Source of the DNA: Acidobacteriota bacterium
Lineage (GTDB): Bacteria > Acidobacteriota > Blastocatellia > RBC074
Assembly: GCA_018269055.1 (NCBI GenBank)
Contig: JAFDVI010000039.1
Coordinates: forward strand, 112,411-176,410
Reading direction: 5' to 3'
DNA length: 64,000 nt
Position numbers and translations under genes: made by a program. Below are positions 16,665 through 25,177 of this stretch, one piece after another. How positions within the stretch are numbered: position 1 is the stretch's first letter; each line of letters starts with the position of its first letter. A model generated the notes under the pieces. That model ran no database searches, was not told where the DNA came from, and saw nothing but the letters and a program-made list of their open reading frames with translations.

Positions 16665-18264
16665 GAAAGAGCTTCTTTTGTTGGTCATCATTGATGCGTT
16701 CACAGGTGCGCGCGCGAATGCCGGAACGCCAGTTGGCGTTTACGCCCACCTGATAAGCTTCAATTTTCGGCGATAGGCAGCGAGCGACGATGGCAAAGCT
16801 GCGATGAAAGCGCAACCGTGGAGCGACCAGATAAAGCAACGGCGGTTGGTCGGCCAGTTCAATGTCGCCGAACAGTCCACGCCGCTGAAACTCTCCGCGC
16901 AATCGAGCCTGTTCCACGCGCAGCCAGTAATCCAAGCCTTGCAGCGGCAGTTGCACGTCTTCAGAGGCTTTGACTTCAATCACCGCCAGACGGCCTTTGT
17001 GATTCACCGACAGCAAGTCAATCACCGAACGTTCATCGCCACGCCAAGCAGGAATTTGCGAATACACAAATCGGTCATCCAATCCGGCATCCAGCGCGCA
17101 GATGTTTTGCCGCAACAAAGATTCCAACCAGGCTTCTTCGCGCAAACGATGAAACGGATGGCGATGGCCAACAGAGTTTGCACGGCGATGTTCAGCGATT
17201 TCCTCAACCAGTTTGGCCAATTGTTCAAAATTCGCTTCGCTCAGCGTAGCGGCGGGCGATTCATCCCAACCCGCAACGCCAAACACAACGTGCGGCATTT
17301 GGCCGAAACTTGCCCGTGCGAATTCCAGTCCATTGATGGAATACAGTTCCTTTCCAGCGACTTGTCGCACTTCGATTCGTCCAGGCGCAAGCCGCAAGAT
17401 TCGCCCGCGCCAAGGGTTTTCCGCAGGCGGAAGTTCAGGCCAGTCCAGTTCGCGCGGATGCGTATTAAGCAATTCATCCTGCGTCGCCAACTGCAATGCG
17501 GTCATTTCCTTGTGCCGCTCGTCAATTTCAAAACATTCCAATTGCGCGCCCAGATGCGACGCGTCCAGCAACGTCAACCGCTCAACCGCAGTTAGCGAGC
17601 GCCCGGCAGGCAGGCAAAACAACAATCGCCGCGCCGTTTTTTCTGCCCGGTGTTCAGTTTGCAATTTGGCTTCACGTTGTTGGTTGAACCCGGCCAACCA
17701 AATCAACCCGGCGGCGATGACGCCGTCAATGTCGGGTTGAGATTCGGCCTCTGTCGCTCCAATGACCAGCGCGGTTTCACCCTGAAGTTTCAGCACCAGC
17801 CGGGCATAGCGCCCTGGAACCAATTGCGAGCGATTGGACCCGGTCGTTATACGTTGAATGCGGGTGCTTAAAAATTTAGCGGAGAACATCTCTGCCAGCG
17901 TTTGGCCGTAAAGCTGTCGCCGCCCGGCAAGCTCCAGATTTTCAAATTCGATTTTGTCGCGCCACTTTTCCTGATTGCGCAGTGTCAACATTGCGAACTC
18001 ATTTTTCAGCCCGCGCGTGACCTGCAACCGCAATTCGGTTTCGTCGGTTTCATACGCCACCACGCGCCAGTTTTGGGACCGATCATCATCCCACCACGCG
18101 AAAATCAATTTGCCCCATTCAACGCTCAGTTCGCAGTTGTTGGCGGTGATGGTTGCAGTCGTCAGGTCTCCGAGGAGCAGTTGCCATTGCGAACAATTCA
18201 ACATTGCGCGCTCAAGCGCGTATTTTGCTTCGGAAGCTTCCTGGCTGTTGGAAATCGCAATCAT
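16642..18264 (-). CDS. Unknown protein with a C-terminal PD-(D/E)XK nuclease-like signature
   Basis: A 540-residue protein I do not recognise as a named family. The N-terminal ~360 residues mix beta strands and helices with no clear motif. The C-terminal part (about 370-480) has the pattern of a PD-(D/E)XK fold: an early acidic helix (REEAWLESLL), Asp416 in SVIDLLSV, Glu430 and Lys432 in AVIEVKAS, then Gln442 in LQGLDYW. The D-x13-E-x-K spacing and a following Q/Y helix fit Mrr- and RecB-like nucleases. A basic, Arg-rich C-terminus follows. It overlaps truB by 23 nt. The fold may be active in DNA or RNA processing, or merely nucleic-acid binding; no restriction or Cas partner is near. Confidence 0.7.
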   Translation of the reverse strand: MIAISNSQEASEAKYALERAMLNCSQWQLLLGDLTTATITANNCELSVEWGKLIFAWWDDDRSQNWRVVAYETDETELRLQVTRGLKNEFAMLTLRNQEKWRDKIEFENLELAGRRQLYGQTLAEMFSAKFLSTRIQRITTGSNRSQLVPGRYARLVLKLQGETALVIGATEAESQPDIDGVIAAGLIWLAGFNQQREAKLQTEHRAEKTARRLLFCLPAGRSLTAVERLTLLDASHLGAQLECFEIDERHKEMTALQLATQDELLNTHPRELDWPELPPAENPWRGRILRLAPGRIEVRQVAGKELYSINGLEFARASFGQMPHVVFGVAGWDESPAATLSEANFEQLAKLVEEIAEHRRANSVGHRHPFHRLREEAWLESLLRQNICALDAGLDDRFVYSQIPAWRGDERSVIDLLSVNHKGRLAVIEVKASEDVQLPLQGLDYWLRVEQARLRGEFQRRGLFGDIELADQPPLLYLVAPRLRFHRSFAIVARCLSPKIEAYQVGVNANWRSGIRARTCERINDDQQKKLFHDKFAIR

Positions 18265-18430
18265 TCTTTTCGTTCAAAGTGTGAGCGTTTTGGAGATTGG
18301 CGCATCCGGCGGCTTCTTGTGACTCGTTCGTTTGTCGTGCTACCATCCGTTTCGTCAATGAGTCGTAGACATTCTACCGTCCTTGATCTGATCAATCTAT
18401 CTCTTCAATGCACGTGACATCAGGGAAAAA

Positions 18431-18459
18431 GCTTTCATCCGATGAAAGCCCACGGCGTG
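18431..18459. promoter_or_regulatory. Two adjacent palindromes, operator-like
   Basis: GCTTTCATCCGATGAAAGC (18431-18449) is a perfect 9-bp inverted repeat around one base. CACGGCGTG (18451-18459) is a second perfect odd palindrome one base later. They lie 74-102 bp before the start of the zinc-ribbon gene, in the divergent spacer with the PD-(D/E)XK gene (18265-18532). The compact odd-centre form fits a dimeric repressor site better than a terminator. It may also be a dispersed repeat. Confidence 0.45.
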
Positions 18460-18532
18460 CTGTTTGTAACTCCTTTTCCGGCGGAACGGCTTAGCAACCC
18501 GTTTCATTTTCCAGCCGATTGCACGGAGAGTT

Positions 18533-18832
18533 ATGGTTTGTCACAACTGTGGTCGAGAAATCAAAATCATCGGCAAAGTCCAGCGCAAGGACGAATGTCC
18601 GCATTGCGACGCCGATATGCATTGTTGCAAAAATTGCCGTTTCTTCGATCCGGGCAAAAACAATCAATGCTCGGAAACGCAGGCCGATTATGTCAAAGAT
18701 AAGTTGAAAGCCAACTTCTGCGAGTATTTCGAGCCGAACAAACGCGTTCCGCTGACTTCGCGAGGCGGCGCGCAAACCGTTCAACGGGACGATGTGCGCA
18801 AAGCATTCGACAACCTATTCAAGAAAAAGTAA
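18533..18832 (+). CDS. Small multi-cysteine zinc-ribbon protein
   Basis: A 99-residue protein starting MVCHNCGREI. It has CxxC pairs at 3/6 and 22/25 and a further Cys-rich stretch (MHCCKNCRFFDPGKNNQC, later NFCEYFEP), enough for two or more zinc sites. A basic C-terminal tail ends FDNLFKKK. GGAG lies just before the ATG. It heads a compact gene set with a site-2 protease (17 nt gap), a CBS protein and an O-antigen ligase. Small zinc-ribbon proteins of this kind are conserved in Acidobacteria without known function; nucleic-acid or protein binding is the likely role. Confidence 0.8.
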   Translation: MVCHNCGREIKIIGKVQRKDECPHCDADMHCCKNCRFFDPGKNNQCSETQADYVKDKLKANFCEYFEPNKRVPLTSRGGAQTVQRDDVRKAFDNLFKKK

Positions 18833-18849
18833 TTCCAGTTAGTAGTTGT

Positions 18850-19893
18850 ATGGATCAACGTTTATCGCTTACACCGCCGGACGCCGAACCGGATTCGCCC
18901 GAATATCCCAGGCCGCTGGCAGAAGATTGGCCAGTCGCAAACGGTTGGCCTGAGCCAATTCTCCGGACGGAAATTCATCGTCTGTCCGACAGAATGCCGC
19001 AGCGTTTCGAGCAGGTTTATCTGCCTCCGCCGCAGCCGGAGAAAAAGAAAGTGTTTCGGCATTGGCTGCTGTTGGCGTTGACGGCGATCACCACAACATT
19101 GTCCGGCGCAATCTGGTTCGATCTTTCGCTGAAGTCGGGGATGATGTATTCCCTGACCGTTCTGGTCATTCTGGGCGCTCACGAAATGGGGCATTACATC
19201 GCCAGCCGCTGGTACGGCGTGGATGCGACGTTGCCATATTTCATTCCATTTTTCATCCCCCCGATTCCGCCGATTCCGGTCATCCCACAAATTGGAACCT
19301 TTGGCGCGTTTATCAGGATCAAATCCGCGATTCCTTCGCGCCGGGCGTTGTTCGACATTGGCATTGCCGGGCCACTGGCCGGATTTGTCTTTGCGGTACC
19401 GGCGGCATTTATCGCGCACTACTTTGCGAAAGTCTCTCAACCAATTGCCGAAGGCGGGACTTACATCATTTTGCAAGACCCGCTGCTGTTCAAACTCTTT
19501 CATGTCATTCTTCGCCTTCCCGCCGACCTGGACTTGAACCCTGTGATGTTGGGAGCCTGGGTGGGAGCGTTGATGACGGCGTTGAATTTGATGCCGGTGG
19601 GACAGCTCGATGGCGGACACGTCACCTACTCCGTGTTTGGCCGCCTGGGGCATCGGGTGATCGCGATTTCCTGTTATGTCAGTGTGATTGCGCTGACGGT
19701 ATATTCACTGCTCAGCGGCGCAGGCAATTGGGTTCTCTATGCAGTGATTCTGACCTTTATGCTCCGAAGCGGTCATCCGCCCGTGATTGATGAAAGCGAA
19801 CCGATTGGCTTTGGTCGCAAACTGGTGGCAATTATTGGGTTGATCGTTTTCATACTTTGTTTCATGACTGTCCCGATCAGGCTGGTCGGCTGA
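18850..19893 (+). CDS. Site-2 protease family membrane metallopeptidase (M50)
   Basis: A 347-residue intramembrane zinc protease. A cytoplasmic Pro-rich N-terminus of ~70 residues precedes six or more membrane segments. The zinc site is complete: HEMGH (His111, Glu112, His115) and the late NLMPVGQLDGGH with Asp254. The Pro-rich FIPFFIPPIPPIPVIP loop and GAFIRIKSAIPSRRALFDIGIAGPLAG match the family. A CBS domain, often fused to the C-terminus in this family, is instead encoded by the next gene, 28 nt downstream. Possible substrates are anti-sigma factors or membrane signalling proteins, but none is identified here. Confidence 0.92.
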   Translation: MDQRLSLTPPDAEPDSPEYPRPLAEDWPVANGWPEPILRTEIHRLSDRMPQRFEQVYLPPPQPEKKKVFRHWLLLALTAITTTLSGAIWFDLSLKSGMMYSLTVLVILGAHEMGHYIASRWYGVDATLPYFIPFFIPPIPPIPVIPQIGTFGAFIRIKSAIPSRRALFDIGIAGPLAGFVFAVPAAFIAHYFAKVSQPIAEGGTYIILQDPLLFKLFHVILRLPADLDLNPVMLGAWVGALMTALNLMPVGQLDGGHVTYSVFGRLGHRVIAISCYVSVIALTVYSLLSGAGNWVLYAVILTFMLRSGHPPVIDESEPIGFGRKLVAIIGLIVFILCFMTVPIRLVG

Positions 19894-19921
19894 TTTTGCC
19901 CCCGATCTTGGAGGATTCTTT

Positions 19922-20335
19922 ATGACGCTTCATGCTCGCGACGTAATGATCAAAGACGTTCTCACCGTCAATGAAAAGACTCCGCTCAAGGAAGTCACCA
20001 AACTGTTTGGCGACAAACACATCACTGGCGCACCGGTCGTCAACGAAGCGGGGGATTTGGTCGGCGTGATTTCTGAAAGCGATATCATTCGCAAAACGAC
20101 CAGCATCGGTGCCTGGTCGCCGAAAATGGCCGGACAGATTATGACCAAACCGGCCGTCACTGTGGAACCCGGCGAAACGTTGCAACGCGTTTGCGAATTG
20201 ATGTTCAACCGCCACATTCATCGCGTCGTCGTCGCCGAAGGCAAAACCATCCGCGGCATCATCACCACGATGGACATCCTGCGAGCCATTGCCAATCAAG
20301 GAAAGGAAAAAGGGCAGGACGCTTTTCAAAGCTGA
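19922..20335 (+). CDS. Two-CBS-domain protein
   Basis: A 137-residue protein made almost entirely of a CBS pair (a Bateman module). The repeats are at about 4-60 (VMIKDVLTVNEKTPLKEVTKLF, then GAPVVNEAGDLVGVISESDI) and 78-132 (IMTKPAVTVEPGETLQRV, HRVVVAEGKTIRGIITTMDI). CBS modules usually bind adenine nucleotides and regulate a partner. A strong TTGGAGGA ribosome site precedes the start. It follows the M50 protease gene by 28 nt; some M50 proteases carry a fused CBS pair, so this protein may be a separate regulatory subunit of that protease. Confidence 0.92.
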   Translation: MTLHARDVMIKDVLTVNEKTPLKEVTKLFGDKHITGAPVVNEAGDLVGVISESDIIRKTTSIGAWSPKMAGQIMTKPAVTVEPGETLQRVCELMFNRHIHRVVVAEGKTIRGIITTMDILRAIANQGKEKGQDAFQS

Positions 20336-20368
20336 AAACCTCACTCCGGGGCAGGCCAAAATCTGAAC

Positions 20369-21730
20369 ATGCAATCTTCGCTGCTCGATAAAATCGTTTA
20401 TCTGATGTTGCTGGTGCTGCTGGTTGTAACGCCGTTGCCTTACGGTTCGGTGGAAACCTGGTCCATTGCGCTCTGGGAAATCCTTGTGTTTGGCGCCGTG
20501 GGGTTGTGGGTGTTGCAGGCCACGGTCGAAGGAAAATTGCGAATCAAGCTGAGTCCATTGGTTTGGCCGATGCTGGCGTTATTGATTCTGGCCGTTGTCC
20601 AAACCTTGCCGATCCTGCACGGAGAAAGACAAACCATCAGCTTTTCGCCGTTTGCCACATCTCAATTCGCCGTCAAACTGCTGGCGTCTATTTGTTTCTT
20701 TTTGTTGTTCGCAACGTATGTTCACAACGATGATCGGCGAATGAAAGCCATCAATGTCATTATCGCGGTTGGCACAATCATCGCCATCGTCGGAATTGGA
20801 CAAGCTTATATCGGCAGGTTGCTTTGGCAACGTGGCGCGTTCGGTCCTTTCGTCAACCGGAATCACTTCGCGGGTTTTTTGGAAATGGGAGTCGCGCTGT
20901 GCGGTGGATTGATGATTGGGCGCGTCGTCAAACAGGTTTGGCTGGCGATTTACGGAAGCTGCGCGCTGGCGATGTGCGCCGGAATCGGATTGTCGGCTTC
21001 GCGGGGAGGCGTGCTGGCGCTGGCCGCCGAAATCGTGTTTTTGATCTTGATCGCCATCCCGACGTTTTTCCACAGTCGAAAGCAGGACAAAGCGCGTCGC
21101 GCCGGAATATTGATTCGGTCGGCAGCGGCATTGCTGATTGGAATCGGAGCCATTGCCGGAGCAGTATTTCTGGTAGGTTCTGAAGGATTGGTTGCAAACT
21201 TTTCACAGCTTCAGGCAGAAACCCAAGGTGAGCTTCCGGCCAGTGAACGGTTCAGCCGACGGGACATCTGGCACGCCACAACCGAATTGATCAAAGATCA
21301 TCCCCTGACCGGCGTTGGTTTGGGCGCGTTCCAATTCGCCTATACCCGCTACGATCAAAGCTCCGGCATTCAGCGCGTCGAACAATCCCACAACGATTAC
21401 CTGCAAGTTGTCGCTGATGCCGGATTTGTCGGCGGTTTTATTGCGCTGGTGTTTGTCGTGTTGCTGTTTGTGCGCGGATTTATCACCCTCCAAACCCACA
21501 ATCGGCAAAAACGCGCTGTCGTGATGGGGGCGTTGGCAGGATGTTTTGCCATAGCAATTCACAGCTTCGTCGAATTCAACCTGCAAATCACGTCCAATGC
21601 TCAACTGTTTCTGGCATTGGCGGCGCTGGCTACGACAGGGCGCCACAAACGGCAAGAGCACGAAGAACCAAGCTATGCACTTCAGCCGCACCATTCACAA
21701 ATCCCCGTTCACCATTCTGAACTCGGGTAG
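20369..21730 (+). CDS. O-antigen ligase/polymerase family membrane protein (PF04932-like)
   Basis: A 453-residue protein with 10-12 predicted membrane helices. The large periplasmic loop has the family signature: ERFSRRDIWHATTELIKDHPLTGVGLGAFQ, and then EQSHNDYLQVVADAGFVGG, with the conserved Arg and the H-N-D-Y segment used in ligation. WaaL/Wzy family members join or polymerise lipid-linked glycans at the periplasmic face. It may extend the operon 18533-21730 (33-nt gap after the CBS gene). The N-terminal part (QSSLLDKIVYLMLLVLLVVTP) is a membrane helix. Ligase or polymerase cannot be told apart from sequence alone. Confidence 0.87.
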   Translation: MQSSLLDKIVYLMLLVLLVVTPLPYGSVETWSIALWEILVFGAVGLWVLQATVEGKLRIKLSPLVWPMLALLILAVVQTLPILHGERQTISFSPFATSQFAVKLLASICFFLLFATYVHNDDRRMKAINVIIAVGTIIAIVGIGQAYIGRLLWQRGAFGPFVNRNHFAGFLEMGVALCGGLMIGRVVKQVWLAIYGSCALAMCAGIGLSASRGGVLALAAEIVFLILIAIPTFFHSRKQDKARRAGILIRSAAALLIGIGAIAGAVFLVGSEGLVANFSQLQAETQGELPASERFSRRDIWHATTELIKDHPLTGVGLGAFQFAYTRYDQSSGIQRVEQSHNDYLQVVADAGFVGGFIALVFVVLLFVRGFITLQTHNRQKRAVVMGALAGCFAIAIHSFVEFNLQITSNAQLFLALAALATTGRHKRQEHEEPSYALQPHHSQIPVHHSELG

Positions 21731-21882
21731 AAGCCGTTCACCTTCCCACACATCAGCCAAAGCGTGAAAATGCAATCCCAAAACTTTTCCTGAAAATGGA
21801 AGAAATCTGATTTCTGCTTCGTCAAATCCACGAACGCAGGAGAAAGCAACGAACCGAAGGAACTGGAAAAGGCGCTGCCGCG

Positions 21883-22506
21883 ATGAATCAAGCCCGGAAC
21901 GAAGAGCAGTTGATTGAAGCCTGTCGGCAGGGCGACCGCGATTCGTTTCGACAGTTATTTGAACTGCACAAAGATCGCGTATGGTCCATCGCACTGCATT
22001 TCATCGGCGATGAAGCTGCGGCGCGCGACATCACGCAGCAGATATTTCTGAAATTGTTTACGGTCATCGGGCAATTTCGCGGCGAATCGGGGTTTTCAAC
22101 CTGGCTGTATCGAATGGTGGTCAATGCCTGTTTGGACGAACAGCGGCGGCGAAAACGATTTCTGTCGCTTGAGTTTTTCAAGACGGGCGATTTTTTCAAA
22201 ACCGGCGATGGTTCCGGAGACGGTTGGGATGTGATGGATCAGCAACAGGCAAAACAATTCAAGCGAAAGTTACAGACGTTGGCGCAGGAAGATCATCACG
22301 CAGAATTGGAACTTTCCGCCGCCGTCAAAGCTGCCGTTAAAGAATTGAAGCCCAAACTACGCATGGCGATTCTGCTGAAATACTTCGAAGGGTTGTCGTA
22401 CGAAGAAATGGCAGATGTGTTGGGATGTTCGATGGGAACGGTCGCTTCGCGGCTGAATCGAGGGCATAAGGAACTGGCGCGAAGGCTCGCGCATCTGAAG
22501 CAGTAG
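21883..22506 (+). CDS. ECF RNA polymerase sigma factor (RpoE-like)
   Basis: A 207-residue ECF sigma factor. Region 2 is classic (AARDITQQIFLKLFTVIGQFRGESGFSTWLYRMVVNACLDEQRRRKR). Region 4 is also clear (MAILLKYFEGLSYEEMADVLGCSMGTVASRLNRGHKEL). The linker contains a tandem 6-residue duplication, FFKTGD twice (residues 98-109), coded by two 18-nt units differing at two bases. It begins a five-gene run that includes a zinc-finger/FecR anti-sigma factor two genes later, so activity is probably released by an envelope signal. The upstream 152 bp (21731-21882) hold no gene and should carry the promoter. Confidence 0.94.
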   Translation: MNQARNEEQLIEACRQGDRDSFRQLFELHKDRVWSIALHFIGDEAAARDITQQIFLKLFTVIGQFRGESGFSTWLYRMVVNACLDEQRRRKRFLSLEFFKTGDFFKTGDGSGDGWDVMDQQQAKQFKRKLQTLAQEDHHAELELSAAVKAAVKELKPKLRMAILLKYFEGLSYEEMADVLGCSMGTVASRLNRGHKELARRLAHLKQ

Positions 22507-22515
22507 GAGAAGATT

Positions 22516-23130
22516 ATGAAGCTGATTGTTGTGATGATTTTGTTGTCATTTGCCAGTTGCCTGCCGACGCAAGCGCAAAAAAAGCTGGTCGGCGGCGGAT
22601 GCGACGGGTGTGATTTGATTTACGCCGGCATGCCCAAACAATTGAATTGGGAAACGGCACTGTGCGATGCCAATGAACCCGGCGAGCCAATGGAAATCAG
22701 CGGGACGATTTTCAAAGCGGACGGTAAAACCGCTGCGGCGGGTGTGATTCTGTACGTGTACCACACCAACGCCAAAGGCTTTTACGAACCGGCTGCGGAT
22801 CAGACCGAGGCGCGTAGACACGGGAAGCTGCGTGGTTGGATGAAAACCAACGAACGTGGCGAATACAAGTTTCACAGTGTCAAACCAGCGGCTTATCCCA
22901 ACCGGCAAGACCCGGCGCATATTCATCCGGTCATCAAGGAATCCGACAAAAACGAATACTACATTGACGAATACCGATTTGATGATGATCCTCGATTGAC
23001 GGCTGCTGAACGCGCGAAACAGGAATTTCGCGGCGGCTCCGGCATCATTCACCTGACAAAAACTGCAAACGGAATCTGGGTCGGGCATAGAGATATTGTG
23101 TTGGGCAATAACATTCCGAACTATCAATAA
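22516..23130 (+). CDS. Exported intradiol ring-cleavage dioxygenase-like protein
   Basis: A 204-residue protein. Residues 1-20 are a signal peptide. The core fits the catechol/protocatechuate intradiol dioxygenase fold (PF00775-like): ISGTIFKADGKTAAAGVILYVYHTN, then the iron-ligand set Tyr90 (KGFYEP), Tyr127, His135 and His137 (AAYPNRQDPAHIHP). All four ligands appear present, so an Fe(III) site is likely, though the exported location is unusual for the aromatic catabolic enzymes and the substrate is unknown. It is sandwiched between the sigma factor (9-nt gap) and the anti-sigma factor (9-nt gap). AGGAGA precedes the start. Confidence 0.82.
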   Translation: MKLIVVMILLSFASCLPTQAQKKLVGGGCDGCDLIYAGMPKQLNWETALCDANEPGEPMEISGTIFKADGKTAAAGVILYVYHTNAKGFYEPAADQTEARRHGKLRGWMKTNERGEYKFHSVKPAAYPNRQDPAHIHPVIKESDKNEYYIDEYRFDDDPRLTAAERAKQEFRGGSGIIHLTKTANGIWVGHRDIVLGNNIPNYQ

Positions 23131-23139
23131 CCAACGACG

Positions 23140-24306
23140 ATGTTTTCGAATCACGTCAACAAAAATCTTTCAGCTTATCTGCACGGCGAACTCACGGCGG
23201 AAGATGCGCAGCGCGTAGTGGATCATTTGCGCATGTGCGCAGGTTGCCGCGCGGAATTTGAAGAGATCGAATTCGGCGCGCAGCTCGCCGGCCAGCTTCA
23301 GCGCCAGCAAGCGCCGGAATCGTTGTGGGTAGAACTGGAAGCGGCGATCAATCGAGAGGATTTTGTTCAACGCAGAGACGCAAAGAACGCTGAGACGCCA
23401 CAGAGGAACCTGGGGCTGTCGTGGCTGACATTGAAACTTTGTTTGGAGCTTGCGCCGGTTGTGATTCTGATTGGTTTGGGAATTGTGTTTTTGAATCGTT
23501 ATTTCCAACAACCGCCGCCGAACAACCGGCCATCGTGGGAAGTGACGCGGTTGGATGGGCAGCCGGTCATCGGCAGAAAAAAGATTGCAGAAAAAGGCAG
23601 CTTGCCCGTTGGCGAATGGTTGACGACCGATGACGCTTCGCGCGCGCAAATCAGCGTCGGGCAAATTGGCGAAGTCAAAGTCGAACCAAATTCGCGCATT
23701 CAACTCCTTGAAGCACAAGACGACAACCATCGTCTGGCGATGCAACGCGGCAAGATGGAAGCTTTCATCTGGGCGCCTCCCCGTAAGTTTTTTGTGCAAA
23801 CGCCGTCGGCGTTGGCGGTGGATTTGGGGTGCAGCTACACGCTGGAAGTCGCCGAAGATGGAACATCGCTGCTGAATGTAACGATGGGATGGGTGGCGTT
23901 TGAATGGCAGGGGCGCGAATCGTTCGTGCCCGCCGAAGCCAAATGCGTCACGCGACCGAAATTGGGGCCGGGCACGCCGTATTTTGGTGACGCTTCAACG
24001 GAATTCCAGCTTGCGCTGGCACAGTTCGATACCGGGCAAGCCGATTCGCTCCGCGCGGTGCTGGCGCAGGCCAGAAAACGCGATGCGCTGACGTTGTGGC
24101 ATCTTTTGGCGAGAACCGAAGGCGAAGCGCGCGGCAAGGTGTTTGACCGGTTGGCGGAATTGATTCCGCCGCCGAAGAACGTAACTCGCGAAGGCGTCCT
24201 CAGCGGTGACCGCGCCATGCTGGATGCGTGGTGGGCGGAACTTGGACTTGGCGATACCGAATGGTGGCGGATGTGGAAAGGGGCGTTGCCTACACAAACG
24301 AAATAG
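23140..24306 (+). CDS. Anti-sigma factor with HC2 zinc finger and FecR-like domain
   Basis: A 388-residue membrane regulator. The cytoplasmic N-terminus has a zinc-binding anti-sigma (HC2) motif: His29, Cys33 and Cys36 (DHLRMCAGC). A transmembrane helix at about 98-119 follows. The periplasmic part holds a FecR-like domain (SRAQISVGQIGEVKVEPNSRIQLLE, FFVQTPSALAVDLGCSYTLEV, WVAFEWQGRE) with a helical tail. It should hold the ECF sigma factor at 21883 inactive until an outer signal arrives. Residues 78-89, between finger and helix, are coded by a repeat-like stretch (23371-23405) that looks like a dispersed element now read in frame. Confidence 0.88.
   Translation: MFSNHVNKNLSAYLHGELTAEDAQRVVDHLRMCAGCRAEFEEIEFGAQLAGQLQRQQAPESLWVELEAAINREDFVQRRDAKNAETPQRNLGLSWLTLKLCLELAPVVILIGLGIVFLNRYFQQPPPNNRPSWEVTRLDGQPVIGRKKIAEKGSLPVGEWLTTDDASRAQISVGQIGEVKVEPNSRIQLLEAQDDNHRLAMQRGKMEAFIWAPPRKFFVQTPSALAVDLGCSYTLEVAEDGTSLLNVTMGWVAFEWQGRESFVPAEAKCVTRPKLGPGTPYFGDASTEFQLALAQFDTGQADSLRAVLAQARKRDALTLWHLLARTEGEARGKVFDRLAELIPPPKNVTREGVLSGDRAMLDAWWAELGLGDTEWWRMWKGALPTQTK
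23371..23405. repeat. In-frame dispersed-repeat-like segment (CGCAGAG/CACAGAG units)
   Basis: This 35-nt stretch is a run of near-repeats, CGCAGAGACG, CAAAGAACG, CTGAGACG, CCACAGAG, unlike the surrounding coding DNA. Similar strings recur in the spacer before metG (26466-26541). Inside the anti-sigma gene it codes residues 78-89 (RRDAKNAETPQR), a linker that can tolerate insertion. Confidence 0.45.
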
Positions 24307-24392
24307 CTTGCAGTTGTTGACCGTGAGATTTCAACACGCTTTCGATCCGCGTTGGGCGTCGAAAGCCGTCAATCAAACTTGGAGGAAACGTT

Positions 24393-25109
24393 ATGACTCG
24401 CAACATGCTTCGTTCGTTCTCGATTGTCGCTGCTTTGATGATCATTGTCGCAATTGGCCAAAACGCGCTGGCCGGGCCGCCGTTGATTTGCCATCCGATT
24501 GAAATCGGCAATGCCAAATCGTTGCCGTGGGCTGGCGCTCAATGGCGCGACGTGAAAAAAGATTACGATTTGAATCGTTTGGTCGCCGACACACTGGCGC
24601 TGCTGCAACCGGACACGCCGATTCTGGCGCGGATGGAAACCTTGCGCCGCGCGACGATTTACGCCGTCTGGGCAAAATCCGACCGCGAAGTCGGCCTGAC
24701 GATCAATGACAGCAAAATCGCCGATGAACTCCAAACCAAATTGATGGATCGCGTCCGCGAAGCCTTCCGGTTGAATCAATCTGCTGCGCTGGCGTTGTTT
24801 GACGCCGGATATTTGAATGCTTGTTACAAACAGGCGGGATACAAATCGGATGTCAAAGCTCCGAATCTGATGGACGCATACTCGATGGTTCGCAAAGGCT
24901 CGCACAATTTGAACAGTCCTGAAGTCGAATTTGCCCTGGCGATCATCAGCGAACATCCGCGTCAGGCTTCGCACCAGGAACATCTGCAAAAAGCGATTGC
25001 CGGAGCCAAAGATGGTTCGTTGTTGGCCATCAATCTGGTCAAACATTTCGGCAAGCCGGGGCAGAATTTCGCCTCGCTGCGCGCGCAAACCGCTTCGGCC
25101 AAGAACTGA
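24393..25109 (+). CDS. Exported protein of unknown function
   Basis: A 238-residue protein with a clear signal peptide (cleavage near ALAG, residue 27). The mature part begins GPPLICHPIEIGNAKSLPW, then is almost all helical (LVADTLALLQ, RMETLRRATIYAVW, LMDRVREAFRL, FALAIISEHPRQASHQEHLQKAI), like a small alpha-solenoid. I do not recognise the family. GGAGG lies before the start. It follows the anti-sigma gene by 86 nt and precedes another exported unknown by 68 nt, so it is probably part of the same ECF-controlled set. Confidence 0.75.
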   Translation: MTRNMLRSFSIVAALMIIVAIGQNALAGPPLICHPIEIGNAKSLPWAGAQWRDVKKDYDLNRLVADTLALLQPDTPILARMETLRRATIYAVWAKSDREVGLTINDSKIADELQTKLMDRVREAFRLNQSAALALFDAGYLNACYKQAGYKSDVKAPNLMDAYSMVRKGSHNLNSPEVEFALAIISEHPRQASHQEHLQKAIAGAKDGSLLAINLVKHFGKPGQNFASLRAQTASAKN

Positions 25110-25177
25110 GTCAATACCGCGACCGGTAGGAAGCGGGTTTTCACAGTCGGCCTTTAACCGCACCAAGGAGGGATAGC

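Noticed and set aside
16642..18264. Restriction endonuclease or Cas4-like gene
   Set aside because: No methyltransferase, specificity subunit or Cas gene nearby; Cas4 Fe-S cysteines are absent; the gene is coupled to truB.
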